This document shows positions 53,990 to 62,850 of a stretch of DNA of 64,000 nucleotides, piece by piece; within the stretch, counting starts at the first letter, position 1, and each line of letters begins with the position of its first letter. The stretch is from Roseateles terrae (lineage in GTDB: Bacteria; Pseudomonadota; Gammaproteobacteria; Burkholderiales; Burkholderiaceae_C). A program made the translations under genes and the position numbers. The notes below the pieces were generated by a model. The model saw only the letters and a program-made list of their open reading frames with translations, ran no database searches and had not been told where the DNA came from. The DNA is taken from positions 1,204,069 through 1,268,068 of the forward strand of contig NZ_JACHXO010000001.1 in NCBI RefSeq assembly GCF_014192155.1, in the 5' to 3' direction.

Positions 53990-54516
53990 GCGCAGGACAC
54001 CTCGGCGCCCGGCATCACCGCGGCGCGTGCCTGCGCCAGCCGCCGTGCCACTGCCGCTTCTTCGCTCTCTTCATCCTGCGTGTCTTCCGCAGCCTGGTCC
54101 AGCTCCACCAGCCGACGCTGCCGGCGGTCCTCCAGCTGCTCGATCTGCTGCTGGGCCCGCTGCAGCGCCCCCTTGGCGGCATCGAGCACCGCCTGCGCCT
54201 GCGCCCGCTGGGCCTGCGCGGCCCGCACGCCCTCCTCCGCCTGGACCGCCAGCCCCTGCAAGGTCTCCAGCACATGCCGGAAGGTGACCGCATCCTGCGG
54301 CACGAAGCGCGGCGAACTCACCATCTGCTCGATGCGCTGCTCGCAATCCTGTACCTCCTGCACACAGTCCTGATGCCGGTTGCGCGCGGCGATCAAGGCT
54401 GCTTCGGCCTGCGCGACATTGGCCGCAGCCGCCTTCACCTCCGCCTCCAGTCCGTCCAGCCGGCGGCGTTTGGCCCACAGCAGGGTCTTGAGGGAGCGCA
54501 GGTCCAGTACTGCCAC
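53986..54516 (-). CDS. sctO: T3SS stalk protein, HrpB7/SctO-like
   Basis: A 176-residue protein that is almost one long coiled coil (Ala, Gln, Glu, Arg heptads). HrpB7/SctO proteins link the ATPase SctN to the export gate, and this gene lies right after sctN as hrpB7 does. Sequence itself is low in specific signature. Nine bases separate it from sctN. Confidence 0.75.
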   Translation of the reverse strand: MAVLDLRSLKTLLWAKRRRLDGLEAEVKAAAANVAQAEAALIAARNRHQDCVQEVQDCEQRIEQMVSSPRFVPQDAVTFRHVLETLQGLAVQAEEGVRAAQAQRAQAQAVLDAAKGALQRAQQQIEQLEDRRQRRLVELDQAAEDTQDEESEEAAVARRLAQARAAVMPGAEVSCA

Positions 54517-54525
54517 AGCCGGTCC

Positions 54526-55875
54526 TTATCCGTTGACCAGCGCCGTCAGCTCGGCGATGGTCTGTTCAAAGGGTCGCAGGTCGCTGGTGGCCTGGTTGAG
54601 AAACTCCCGGATCGCCGCCTGCTTGCGCACCGCTTCATCGGCCAGCGCATCGCCCCCTGGCTTGTATTCGCCCATCTGGATCAGCAGCTCCATCTCGTCG
54701 TATTTGGCCATCAGCTTGCGCAGGCCGCCGTTGGCCGTCTGGTGCTCCGGACGCACCACCTGCGACATCACCCGGCTCAGGCTGCCCAGCACATCAATGG
54801 CGGGATACTGATTGCGGGCCGCGATCTTGCGGGACAGGATCAGGTGACCGTCCAGAATGCCGCGCACCTCTTCGGCAATCGGGTCGCTGCCGCTGTCGTC
54901 CTCCGCCAGCACGGTGTAGAGCGCCGTGATGGAGCCGTTGGCGCCCATGCCGGTGCGTTCCAGCAGACGCGGGATCTCCGCAAACACCGACGGCGGATAC
55001 CCCCGCCGCGCGGGAGACTCGCCCGCCGCGAGGCCAATCTCCCGCTGGGCCCGGGCAAAGCGGGTCAGCGAGTCCATCATCAGCAGCACCCGCTGACCGC
55101 GGTCACGGAAGTATTCCGCAATGGCCGTGGCCACATGCGCCGCCTTGGCCCGCTCGATCGACGACCGGTCCGACGTGGCGCACACCACCACCGACCGGGC
55201 CATGCCTTCCGGACCCATGATGATCTCGATGAACTCGCGCACTTCGCGACCCCGCTCCCCGATCAGCGCAATCACGCTGATGTCGCACTGGGTGCCGCGG
55301 GCCAGCATGCCCATCAGCGTGCTCTTGCCGACACCAGCCGGCGCAAAGATGCCCATCCGCTGGCCTTCGCACAGCGTGATCATGCCGTCGATGATCTTCA
55401 CACCGGTCGGCAGCGGATGTTCGATCATCTCGCGGGACATCGGGCTGGGCGGCATCGCGAACACCGGACGATGTTCCTCGCAGACGATCGGCGGGCCGCC
55501 ATCGACCGGCTGGCCCAGGCTGTCCACCACGCGTCCGAGCAGCGCGTCGCCCACGGGCACGCGCTGGATGTCCCCCAGACCCACCACGCGGGTGCGCCCG
55601 GGAGCGACGCCCAGGATGGAGCCGAACGGCGACAGGATGGTCTGCCCCTGGGAGAAGCCGATGACCTCGGCCACCTGCAGCAGCGTGCCGTTGCTGTCGA
55701 TGAGATGGCACATCTCCCCGACCTGCGCATTCAGTCCCCCCGCCCGCACCAGGGTGCCGATGACTTCGGTCACCTTGCCGGTGCGTTGCAGGGTCTGGGT
55801 GCCGGCCCATTCCAGCTCCATCCAGCGACCGAGGTCGTCCAGGTGCAGCGAGGCCCGCCGCTCCGGCGCATTCAT
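54526..55875 (-). CDS. sctN: T3SS ATPase SctN (HrcN)
   Basis: A 449-residue F1-beta-like ATPase. P-loop APAGVGKST at 178-186, [12 protein letters not shown], the Walker B region [20 protein letters not shown] and [22 protein letters not shown], all standard for SctN/FliI. It unfolds effectors and strips chaperones at the base of the injectisome. Confidence 0.97.
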   Translation of the reverse strand: MNAPERRASLHLDDLGRWMELEWAGTQTLQRTGKVTEVIGTLVRAGGLNAQVGEMCHLIDSNGTLLQVAEVIGFSQGQTILSPFGSILGVAPGRTRVVGLGDIQRVPVGDALLGRVVDSLGQPVDGGPPIVCEEHRPVFAMPPSPMSREMIEHPLPTGVKIIDGMITLCEGQRMGIFAPAGVGKSTLMGMLARGTQCDISVIALIGERGREVREFIEIIMGPEGMARSVVVCATSDRSSIERAKAAHVATAIAEYFRDRGQRVLLMMDSLTRFARAQREIGLAAGESPARRGYPPSVFAEIPRLLERTGMGANGSITALYTVLAEDDSGSDPIAEEVRGILDGHLILSRKIAARNQYPAIDVLGSLSRVMSQVVRPEHQTANGGLRKLMAKYDEMELLIQMGEYKPGGDALADEAVRKQAAIREFLNQATSDLRPFEQTIAELTALVNG

Positions 55876-55878
55876 CGC

Positions 55879-56580
55879 TCAGCCCTCCGCCACCGCACGG
55901 TGCACCGCCCGGGACATGGCCTGGCGCAGGGCGGTGAGCTGGGTGTCCAGGCTGGCATCCACCACGCCCAGATCGGATTCAAAGACGCAGCTGCCGACCG
56001 GCAGCGCCGGATCGGCCACCACGTCCACACTGAGACCTGCCGTCTGGAGGGCCGCGACCGCCTGCACACCCTCGGCAGCGGCTTCGGCGTCATCCGGATG
56101 CACCTTCAGCGTCAGCGCCGTGGCGGAGCGGGACAGCGACTGCACGCTGCGCATCGCCCGCTGGAACAGCGCCGCACGGTCGCCGCTGTGCACGATGCGC
56201 TCGACCGCACTGGTGACCACCTCGGCCAGCTTCTCGTGCAGGCCGCGGACGGCGTCCGCCTGCTGCACCAGGTGTCCGGCCTGCCGCTCGTGCCAGGCCA
56301 GGGCCGCCTGCCGCTCGCCCTCGGCCCGACCGGCTTCACAGGCCTGCTCGATGCGCGCCTGGGCCTGGGCCCAGAGGGCCTCAGCGTCCCGCTCGGCCTG
56401 TGCGCGCAGGGCGGCCGCTTCCTGGCGGGCTTGTGCCAGCAAGGCGTCGGCCTGATCGCGGGCTTCCCGCAGCAGCGCGGTGTGGTCGCGCAGCGCCTCC
56501 AGCTGGTCCCGGCGCAGGACGCCATGCGGCACGCCAGTGAGATCGGCGCCGGGCTCCGGTCCGCGCCACCAGATCAGCAT
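55879..56580 (-). CDS. sctL: T3SS ATPase regulator SctL (HrpB5/HrcL)
   Basis: A 233-residue protein of the FliH/YscL family. A long Ala/Glu/Gln coiled coil (about 40-110) is followed by a globular C-terminal part with LKVHPDD, DPALPVGSCVFESDLGVVDA. SctL joins the ATPase to the sorting platform. It overlaps sctK by 7 bases. Confidence 0.88.
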   Translation of the reverse strand: MLIWWRGPEPGADLTGVPHGVLRRDQLEALRDHTALLREARDQADALLAQARQEAAALRAQAERDAEALWAQAQARIEQACEAGRAEGERQAALAWHERQAGHLVQQADAVRGLHEKLAEVVTSAVERIVHSGDRAALFQRAMRSVQSLSRSATALTLKVHPDDAEAAAEGVQAVAALQTAGLSVDVVADPALPVGSCVFESDLGVVDASLDTQLTALRQAMSRAVHRAVAEG

Positions 56581-57233
56581 GGCCACTCCATGCCCGCCTG
56601 CGCCAGCGCCTGCCAGGCAGCAGCGGCCGACCGTTCCGCCGGCACTGCACCGGCCGCCAGTCGCGACTCCAGCATCTGCCGGGGCAGCGACCACCGCACC
56701 AGCGTGCGGATCAGCGGGGTGTCTTCGCGCAGGGCTTCGGTCCAGTCGAGGAATCCCACACAGGCCCATTCCACAGGCGACCAGGCCGCCTGGGCGGCAT
56801 CCACCGGGCGGCCCTGCGCACTGAACGTGCCGAGCATCGCAAAGCTGTCGCCCAGCGCCCGCTGCAGCGGCAGCCTCACCTGGCGGTCAATGCAGCAGCG
56901 CAGCACGCCCGGACGGCGCGCCAGCGCCAGCACACACAGGCGGTGCAGCAGCTCGGTGCGCGGCAGCAGGCACAGGCGCGTCCAGGGCTCTTCGAACCGG
57001 TCCAGACGCGGCCAGGGGCCTTCCTGGCCGAGGCGATCCTGCCAGAGGCGCGGCCACAGCGCCGCTGCGCGCTCCCCGGGCATCGCTTCCATGAAGGCCC
57101 AGGGCGACAGCAGCGGCTCGCGCCAGCCGACGTCGAGGTCGTCGGCCAGGCCGCAGAGCTTGTTTTCAAAGGCCACGGCCCAGCCCGCCAGACGCTCGAT
57201 GGTCACGCCCGATGGCATGAGGACGGCGGCCAT
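56574..57233 (-). CDS. sctK: T3SS sorting platform protein, HrpB4/SctK-like
   Basis: A 219-residue soluble protein rich in Leu, Arg and Trp. Its location between sctJ and sctL is that of hrpB4 in hrp2 systems; LCLLPRTELLHRLCVLALAR and QMLESRLAAGAVP are similar in kind to HrpB4 proteins. The family is poorly conserved. Two bases separate it from the sctJ stop. Confidence 0.75.
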   Translation of the reverse strand: MAAVLMPSGVTIERLAGWAVAFENKLCGLADDLDVGWREPLLSPWAFMEAMPGERAAALWPRLWQDRLGQEGPWPRLDRFEEPWTRLCLLPRTELLHRLCVLALARRPGVLRCCIDRQVRLPLQRALGDSFAMLGTFSAQGRPVDAAQAAWSPVEWACVGFLDWTEALREDTPLIRTLVRWSLPRQMLESRLAAGAVPAERSAAAAWQALAQAGMEWPC

Positions 57234-57235
57234 CG

Positions 57236-58027
57236 TCAGTCTCCCCCCGGTGCCGGCACCAGGGCGCCGGCAGCGGGATCCGCAGCGCCGGCAGCCGCGG
57301 ATCCGCCACGCCGCCTGGCCAGCGCGGCGGGCAGCCACGCGGGCTGCCTCCACACCATCCAGGACACGCCTGCGCCCACGATGACCAGCAGCATCACGCC
57401 CGCACCGACCACCCACAGCCAGGTGCTGTCCGAACCGGCATGGCGCGGCTGTGCCGGCAGCATGGCGCCCGGCACGAGTGTGACGGTGACGTTGTCGTAG
57501 GTGAGGCCCTCCACGCTGCGCGCCACCATGCTCTTGATCGAGGGCGCCAATTGCGGTACGTCGATCTCCGGCCGGTACTTGACGAACACCGACGCACTGG
57601 ACGGCTTGACGGTGGTGGACATCGGATCGTTGTTGGGCAGCACGATGTGCACCTTGGCGACGATCACGCCGTCGATCTTGGACAAGGTGCTGGAGAGCTC
57701 CTGCGACACCCCGTGGATGAACCGCACCCGTTCCTCGGTCGGCGTGGAGATCAGGCCTTCCTTCTTGAACATGTCGCCCAGCGAGACGTATTTGTCGTTG
57801 GGCAGTCCGTTGGCGCGCAGGATGTCCAGCGCGCTCACCACGTCCTTCTCATCGACCGCCACATTCCAGGTCTTGCCTCCGTCGCCGGTCTTTTTGTCGG
57901 CCTCGACACCGCGCTGCAGCAGCGCGGCGACCATGTCGTTCGCCTCGGCCTCGGTGCGTTTGGTGTAGAGGTCGGTCTTGCAGGCCGACAGCAGCGCCAG
58001 CAGAAGCAGGATGGCACAGGCACGCAT
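57236..58027 (-). CDS. sctJ: T3SS inner-membrane ring lipoprotein SctJ (HrcJ)
   Basis: A 263-residue lipoprotein: signal MRACAILLLLALLSAC with lipidated Cys, then a YscJ/FliF domain (EANDMVAALLQRGVEADKK, RVRFIHGVSQELSSTLSKID, VAKVHIVLPNNDP) and a C-terminal membrane span (WLWVVGAGVMLLVIVGAGVSW). It forms the inner ring with SctD. ATG 58027 is preferred over GTG 58039 because it starts the signal peptide. Confidence 0.95.
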   Translation of the reverse strand: MRACAILLLLALLSACKTDLYTKRTEAEANDMVAALLQRGVEADKKTGDGGKTWNVAVDEKDVVSALDILRANGLPNDKYVSLGDMFKKEGLISTPTEERVRFIHGVSQELSSTLSKIDGVIVAKVHIVLPNNDPMSTTVKPSSASVFVKYRPEIDVPQLAPSIKSMVARSVEGLTYDNVTVTLVPGAMLPAQPRHAGSDSTWLWVVGAGVMLLVIVGAGVSWMVWRQPAWLPAALARRRGGSAAAGAADPAAGALVPAPGGD

Positions 58028-58035
58028 GGCAGCTC

Positions 58036-58428
58036 TCACTGGTTCTTCATCAGGGTCTGCAGGCCGTTCTTGCTGCTCTGCGCGACCGACGTGCAGGCGG
58101 TGAACTGCAGTCCCTGGGTGGCCACCTGGAGGTTCAACTCCATCGAGCGGGTCGTCAGGGTCTGCAGGTCCATGTGAGGCGCCTCGGCGACAAAGCGCTG
58201 CATGTCCGCCGTCACCTGACGTGACGCGTCATCGAGCGTGTGCAGCGTCCGGCCCATGGTCGAGTCCGCCGCCGACACGGCCTGTGGACGCTGCGCCGCC
58301 GCATCGGGCTGCGGCTGCTGCGCCATCAGCTGCTCGAAGCGCTGGGCCTGCGCCTGCAGATCCGGCGTGGTGCCGGCGGCCTGCTTCAGCACGTCCTGCG
58401 CGGAGATCGCCTGGATGGGATCGGTCAT
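58036..58428 (-). CDS. sctI: T3SS inner rod/early substrate, HrpB2/SctI-like
   Basis: A 130-residue protein. The C-terminal part (MDLQTLTTRSMELNLQVATQ, GLQFTACTSVAQSSKNGLQT) matches HrpB2, a rod-type protein secreted early. GGAG precedes the ATG at 58428. Located between hrpB1 and sctJ, as in other hrp2 clusters. Confidence 0.85.
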   Translation of the reverse strand: MTDPIQAISAQDVLKQAAGTTPDLQAQAQRFEQLMAQQPQPDAAAQRPQAVSAADSTMGRTLHTLDDASRQVTADMQRFVAEAPHMDLQTLTTRSMELNLQVATQGLQFTACTSVAQSSKNGLQTLMKNQ

Positions 58429-58503
58429 GGCTGCTCCTTCTGTGTGCTCGGTATTCATGGCACGGTGCTCGGTGCACGGTGCTCCATCCTCAGTGGCCCA
58501 TGC

Positions 58504-59013
58504 TCAGGCCCGCATGTAGGCCATCTGCGACAGATCGATCGACAGCGGCATCACCGCCGGCGATGCGCTGGGCGCGGTGGAGCCGCTGGTGCCAGCGTGC
58601 TTGTCCGCCTCCTGCTCGGCACTTTCGCGCTCGGCTTCTTCCGGATGCAGCAGGGTGCGGGCCATGTCCAGGGCTTCCGGATGGGTGGCGCTCTGCAGCA
58701 CGTCTTCTGCCGTGGCGCGCCAGGCCTGATCGCCCGTGGCGAATTGGCAATACGCGAGGAAGGCCTTGGCCATCGCCCATTCCGGCGCGGTGGCATCCAG
58801 GCCGCGCAGGGTGCGCATGGCATCAAGCCAGTGGCCGCGCTTCATCGCGATCCATGCTTCGAAGAAATCGAGCTGGGCCACCTTGGGGCGCAACTGGCGC
58901 ACGGCGGCCAGCAGCGTGTCGGCATCGTCCAGCCGTTCGCGGTCCACCGCCAGGCTGACCAGGCCCACCAGGCCGGACACAAAGTCTTTGCGTTGCAACG
59001 AGGAATCGATCAT
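58504..59013 (-). CDS. hrpB1: HrpB1/HrpK family T3SS protein
   Basis: A 169-residue helical protein with TPR-like repeats: FVSGLVGLVSLAVDRERLDD, LDFFEAWIAMKRGHWLDAMR. This is the HrpB1/HrpK family (PF09613); in Xanthomonas HrpB1 is periplasmic and binds peptidoglycan to aid assembly. The C-terminal 50 residues are Glu/Ser/Ala-rich. AGGAG precedes the ATG. Confidence 0.85.
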   Translation of the reverse strand: MIDSSLQRKDFVSGLVGLVSLAVDRERLDDADTLLAAVRQLRPKVAQLDFFEAWIAMKRGHWLDAMRTLRGLDATAPEWAMAKAFLAYCQFATGDQAWRATAEDVLQSATHPEALDMARTLLHPEEAERESAEQEADKHAGTSGSTAPSASPAVMPLSIDLSQMAYMRA

Positions 59014-59098
59014 GACAGCTCCTGGGCTGGTTCAGGGACTTGGGGGTGGGGAAACGGGCCCCGGCAGGACGGCGCCGGGGACCCTTTGGGATCAGGAG

Positions 59099-59120
59099 GA
59101 TCCGCCCGATCGGGCGGATC
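59099..59120. repeat. 22-base perfect palindrome between harpin and hrpB1 genes
   Basis: GATCCGCCC-GATC-GGGCGGATC is self-complementary and would form a 9-base stem with a GATC loop in the minus-strand transcript. No T run follows, so it may be a processing or attenuation hairpin rather than a terminator. Confidence 0.6.
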
Positions 59121-59136
59121 ACGCAGACCACGCGGA

Positions 59137-60345
59137 TCAGGCCCGCGCCAGCGTCTTGTCCAGATCCTTCATGCTGTACTTCTGGTCGCCTTGCTGGTTG
59201 AACTTGCCTTCGCCCACTTTCTGGGCGTTGTCCGTCGCCAGGTTCAGCGCCGTGTCCTGCATGAACTTCTGGCACGCGCGGATCAGCTCACCGCTGGGAC
59301 GGTTGCCGTCCGGCATGTTCATGCCGTTGGCCACATCGCGCACGGTGTTCATGTCGAAGGTCTTGCCGTCCTTGGACAGGGCGTTGAAGTTCTCGCGCAG
59401 GGTGGCGACCGCTTCGCGCTGGCCGGCGTCCAGACCGGACTTCTGCAGCGCTGCCGTCACATCGCCCAGGCCCACGTTGCCATCGGCCTTGCCCTTGAAC
59501 AGGCCCTTGCCGGCGTTGTCGGCATCGGCGGTGTCCAGCTTGCGCATCGTGTCCTTGCCCTCATCGCTCTTGAGGAACTTGCAGGCGGCCTGGAATTCCG
59601 GCGTGAAGGCTTCCGGCTTCATGCCCTTGGGACGGATGCCGTTGGCGGCATCTTCCATGTCCTTGCCGCTGAGCATCTTCATGCCGGAGTCCTGCATGCC
59701 TTTGGCCAACGCCTGCAGGGCACGGTCCGGCGTCATGGGGCCCTGGCCGTTGGTGCCCATGTAGTTGAGGGTACCGGCCAGTGCCCCGGCGGCGCCCAGC
59801 GCACTACCCAGGCCTTCAATGGCCTTGCCCAGCGAGTCCATCAGCGCGCCACCGGCACCGCCCATGGCCGCCTGACCCAGACCGCCGATGGCCTGGTTGA
59901 CGCCATTGAGGCCTTGCGCCAGACCGTTGATGGCACCGCCCAGGCCCTGCGGACCAAAAGCGCCGCCGAGCAGGTTCTGGCCCATGCCGCCCATGCCGCC
60001 CTGGCCGAACGGATTCAGGCCTTGCGTCAGACCGTGGGTCAGACTGTCCAGTGCCTGGCCCAGGCCACCCAGCCCCTGGCTGAGTCCGCCCAGGGCCTGG
60101 CCCAGCCCGCCCAGCGGCGAGCCGGCCGCGTTGCCCAGGCCACCCAGGGCCTGCGCCACGCCCTGGCCCGCGCCGCTCAGGGCGCTGGCCAATGGATTCT
60201 TGAGAAGGTTCTCCAGCGGTTGCAGCAGCTGCTGCAGGCCCTGGAGGCCTTGTTGCAACCCCTGCAATGCCTGCTGAAGGCCGGCCAGGGGGCTTTGGAT
60301 GCCCTGCAAGGCCATGTTCAGCGGCGATTGAATCGTCATGCTCAT
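59137..60345 (-). CDS. harpin-like glycine-rich type III secreted protein
   Basis: A 402-residue protein without Cys except for two near the C-terminal half, no signal peptide. Residues 1-60 repeat GLQQALQGLQQGLQGLQQL (amphipathic helix); 60-185 are rich in Gly/Leu/Ala with GLGQALGGLSQGL-type repeats; the C-terminal half is charged and helical (ALAKGMQDSGMKMLSGKDME, TADADNAGKGLFKGKADGN). This is the composition of harpins (HrpZ, PopA, Hpa1), heat-stable secreted proteins that act at the plant plasma membrane or help translocation. GGAG precedes the ATG at 60345. Family homology was not tested. Confidence 0.75.
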   Translation of the reverse strand: MSMTIQSPLNMALQGIQSPLAGLQQALQGLQQGLQGLQQLLQPLENLLKNPLASALSGAGQGVAQALGGLGNAAGSPLGGLGQALGGLSQGLGGLGQALDSLTHGLTQGLNPFGQGGMGGMGQNLLGGAFGPQGLGGAINGLAQGLNGVNQAIGGLGQAAMGGAGGALMDSLGKAIEGLGSALGAAGALAGTLNYMGTNGQGPMTPDRALQALAKGMQDSGMKMLSGKDMEDAANGIRPKGMKPEAFTPEFQAACKFLKSDEGKDTMRKLDTADADNAGKGLFKGKADGNVGLGDVTAALQKSGLDAGQREAVATLRENFNALSKDGKTFDMNTVRDVANGMNMPDGNRPSGELIRACQKFMQDTALNLATDNAQKVGEGKFNQQGDQKYSMKDLDKTLARA

Positions 60346-60400
60346 GTTGTTCGCTCCGACTGAAAGGGAATGCGGTGACCTGCCGTGCACCCGGCGCGCG

Positions 60401-60616
60401 TCAGACCAGGCCCTTGACGCTGTCTCCGGCCGCCTTGAACTTCTTGCCGAGGGCTTCAGACAGGGCCGCTTCCTGGCTCATGCGCCCCATGGCCAGGTTG
60501 TTCGCCATCGCCTGCTTGCTCTGCACGGCCAGCTGGCCCATCAAAGCTTCAGCGGTGGCGGACGCGCCGGCCGAAGCGGAAGCGCCCAGACCGGCGCCCG
60601 CATTCATTGAGGACAT
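60401..60616 (-). CDS. candidate Hrp pilus/needle subunit, paralogue 1
   Basis: A 71-residue helical protein: Ala/Gly/Ser-rich start, then EALMGQLAVQSKQAMANNLA and RMSQEAALSEALGKKFKAAG, ending DSVKGLV. Short, Cys-free, mostly helical and in the hrpD6-to-hrpB1 interval, it resembles HrpE/HrpY pilins in size and layout. The C-terminal 28 residues are almost identical to those of the next protein. GGAG precedes the ATG. Confidence 0.65.
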   Translation of the reverse strand: MSSMNAGAGLGASASAGASATAEALMGQLAVQSKQAMANNLAMGRMSQEAALSEALGKKFKAAGDSVKGLV

Positions 60617-60696
60617 GGGAATCTCCTTGCGGCGCACGTGGGACCGCGTGAGACAGGCCCATCGGCCCGTGAAGGACCGACGGACCTGCCGCGTCG

Positions 60697-60906
60697 TCAG
60701 ACCAGGCCCTTGACGCTGTCGCCAGCGGCCTTGAACTTCTTGCCCAGCGCTTCAGACATCGCCGCTTCCTGGCTCATGCGGCCCATCTGCAGGTTGTTCT
60801 TCATTTGCTGGATGTTCTGGGCTTCCATCTGACCCATCATCTGGTCCATGGTGGCGGAAGCGCCAGCGGATGCACCACCCGAGATACCTGCTGCAGAACT
60901 GCTCAT
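60697..60906 (-). CDS. candidate Hrp pilus/needle subunit, paralogue 2
   Basis: A 69-residue helical protein: MSSSAAGISGGASAGASAT, then MDQMMGQMEAQNIQQMKNNL and SEALGKKFKAAGDSVKGLV. It differs from its neighbour mainly in the central Met/Gln-rich helix. AAGGAG precedes the ATG. Needle and pilin subunits are usually encoded once; two versions side by side may give a mixed filament or one may be a tip or chaperone-bound form. Confidence 0.65.
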   Translation of the reverse strand: MSSSAAGISGGASAGASATMDQMMGQMEAQNIQQMKNNLQMGRMSQEAAMSEALGKKFKAAGDSVKGLV

Positions 60907-61032
60907 GACTCTCTCCTTGATGTCGGAAGCGAACTTCCGGGGTTGAAAAGCGCCGGTGGGCGCTGAAGATGACGGGATGAACCATTCACCCCGTCGACAC
61001 TCGTTGCAGACATTGCAATGGCCTGGGCCGCG

Positions 61033-61464
61033 TCAGTTCGGATGCGCCGGCTGACGGGCCGCGGCGTGGGCCAGCACGCCATTGGCGGCCTGGCGGACGT
61101 TCTGGTCGGCGCTGGTGGCGAGCACCTCATCGAGGATGGCGCGCCAGCGTTCGTCCCGGGCCAGCAGGAAGGCGGTGGCCAGGGCCACCTTGGCGCCTTC
61201 GTCCTCGGGATGCGACTCCACATGCTCGCCCAGCGTCGCCGCGGCGTATTCGGCGTCGCCACCGATGCCCTGGGCGATCGCCCGGCACACGCGGTAAGGC
61301 GTCGGGTCGTCGAGCGTGAGTTCCACTGCCGCGCTGACGGTGGCGGCGTCCTCCCGCGCCCGGTAGACCGCGCCCAGCAGGCCCACGGCCATCAGGTTGC
61401 GGTAGATCAGCGGGTAACCCTGCCCGGCGGGCGAGAGGCCGGCCGGCATCGCATCTGTGCTCAT
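61033..61464 (-). CDS. TPR-like small T3SS protein, candidate needle chaperone
   Basis: A 143-residue helical protein with two TPR-like repeats: GLLGAVYRAREDAATVSAAV, AEYAAATLGEHVESHPEDEG, VALATAFLLARDERWRAILD. It resembles HrpB1 in style but is shorter. Located just before the two pilin-like genes, it could be the SctG-type co-chaperone of the filament subunit. CAGGAG precedes the ATG at 61464. Function inferred from place and fold only. Confidence 0.6.
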   Translation of the reverse strand: MSTDAMPAGLSPAGQGYPLIYRNLMAVGLLGAVYRAREDAATVSAAVELTLDDPTPYRVCRAIAQGIGGDAEYAAATLGEHVESHPEDEGAKVALATAFLLARDERWRAILDEVLATSADQNVRQAANGVLAHAAARQPAHPN

Positions 61465-61502
61465 CTCGAGGTCTCCTGACACGGTGGACACGCGCGGGTG
61501 CC

Positions 61503-61766
61503 TCAGGCGGGCAGCGAGGCGGTGTGGATGGTTTCCCACACATGCCGCACGATGCGCTGGGAAGCGCGGAAGCCTTCGATCAGCTGCGACGTCAGCTGAC
61601 GCTCCGCATCCGGCAGCGCCGTCTGCAGATGGGCTTCGGTGCTGCGGGTGACCTGGTCGAAGTAGCTCAGCATGGCGCGGGTGCGCTCGCCGCTGAGGTC
61701 ATCGGTCAGGGTCTTTTCGATGTGCGCGAGGTCCGCGAACACGGTCTGCTCCAGGGCTTGGTCCAT
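61503..61766 (-). CDS. HrpD6/HrpX(Ralstonia)-like small T3SS protein
   Basis: An 87-residue helical protein: VFADLAHIEKTLTDDLSGER, AMLSYFDQVTRSTEAHLQTA, LPDAERQLTSQLIEGFRASQ. It overlaps the sctD stop by one base (TGATG). In Xanthomonas the gene after hrpD5 (sctD) is hrpD6, and Ralstonia has the same order ahead of the pilin gene, so this is the likely counterpart. A SctE-like chaperone role for the pilin is possible. Confidence 0.65.
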   Translation of the reverse strand: MDQALEQTVFADLAHIEKTLTDDLSGERTRAMLSYFDQVTRSTEAHLQTALPDAERQLTSQLIEGFRASQRIVRHVWETIHTASLPA

Positions 61767-62821
61767 CACGGTTCTCCGATGGGGGATGAAGAAGACGGAT
61801 CCCCCGGCACGGCAGCGCCGTCCTCCGGTGGGGTCCACAGCGACAAATGTTTGGTGCCGTCAGCCGTCTGCACGTAGCGCAGACCATCGCCGCCCAGCAT
61901 GGCGCCCATGCGGACGCGGGCCGTGGGCAGCGTCTGCTCCACCGCCACGTCGATGCGGCGCACCAGCGGGCCGATGTCGGCGCTGATGCGGCGCACCTCG
62001 TCCCGCAGGCCGGTGGGGTCGGCGCTTTCTCCGACCACGGCGAACACGCCCTGGCCGCGATACTGGACCTGCAGGCCGGGACGGTTCAGCGCATCACCGA
62101 TCTGGCGGACGATGTCCGCAGCGGACGCATATCGATGCAGCAGCTGCTGTTCGCCGAAGGGTTGCAGCGCAGCGCGGGTGCGAGCCATCTCGGCGCTGCC
62201 GGCCAGCAGACCCTCCACCACCAGGCGCTGGTCCACGCGGCGCACCACCAGCCCCTGAACGCCGGCCTGACGCAAGGCACCCGCCACCTGTTCCATCGGA
62301 TCCAGGCGCGGGGTGGGCGATGCGGCGGTCTGGGTGCTGAGCACCGCGCTCATCGCGGCGAGCAGCGCCGCTGCGGCGACCACGGCGCTGATCATCCAGC
62401 GGGGCTTGGTGGTGCGGGCGCTCAAAGCACCTGCGAGATCCGTCGTGGCGACGCCGTCCTGCCCGGACCTGCCACTCGCCACCTCGTGGGCCGCAGGCCG
62501 CATGAGGGCATCCATCAGGGTCATGTCGCCGGGCCAGGGAGCCCCTTCGGGACCGGCACACAGCACCACCTCACCGAATCGACGCGGCAGGAAGTCCTGC
62601 AGACGGCCCAGCAGGTCGGCGGGCTGTCCTTCGTCGTTGATCAGATGAAGCGCGGGAGACACGTCAGAACCCTCTTCCTCAAACATCAGGAGCAGCGGCG
62701 GCTGCGTCCAGTCGGTGATCTGCAGGTCAGCCTCGTCGTCGTTGCCGATGCGATAGTGCTGACGGGTCAACCGTAGCTGCACGCCGGCATGCTGGCCTGT
62801 GAGGATGCGAAGCTGCTTCAT
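61766..62821 (-). CDS. sctD: T3SS inner-membrane ring protein SctD (HrpD5/HrpW)
   Basis: A 351-residue protein. Residues 1-95 form an FHA-like cytoplasmic domain (LRILTGQHAGVQLRLTRQHY, ITDWTQPPLLLMFEEE). A single span lies at about 145-165 (WMISAVVAAAALLAAMSAVL). The periplasmic part contains ring-building/BON-like repeats (VRRVDQRLVVEGLLAGSAEM, VQYRGQGVFAVVGESADP). This is the usual SctD layout. A 29-base gap separates it from sctC. Confidence 0.88.
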   Translation of the reverse strand: MKQLRILTGQHAGVQLRLTRQHYRIGNDDEADLQITDWTQPPLLLMFEEEGSDVSPALHLINDEGQPADLLGRLQDFLPRRFGEVVLCAGPEGAPWPGDMTLMDALMRPAAHEVASGRSGQDGVATTDLAGALSARTTKPRWMISAVVAAAALLAAMSAVLSTQTAASPTPRLDPMEQVAGALRQAGVQGLVVRRVDQRLVVEGLLAGSAEMARTRAALQPFGEQQLLHRYASAADIVRQIGDALNRPGLQVQYRGQGVFAVVGESADPTGLRDEVRRISADIGPLVRRIDVAVEQTLPTARVRMGAMLGGDGLRYVQTADGTKHLSLWTPPEDGAAVPGDPSSSSPIGEP

Positions 62822-62850
62822 GGTTTGCGAATCAGGTTCGTGCGACGGGG

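Noticed and set aside
54274-57384. 1036-codon plus-strand open frame
   Set aside because: Antisense of sctO, sctN, sctL, sctK and part of sctJ, all recognisable on the minus strand.
59099-59120. Intrinsic terminator after the harpin gene
   Set aside because: The stem is strong but no T run follows on the minus strand, so it is listed as a palindrome only.
58240-60363. 707-codon plus-strand open frame
   Set aside because: Antisense of sctI, hrpB1 and the harpin-like gene; its repeated composition simply mirrors the harpin repeats.
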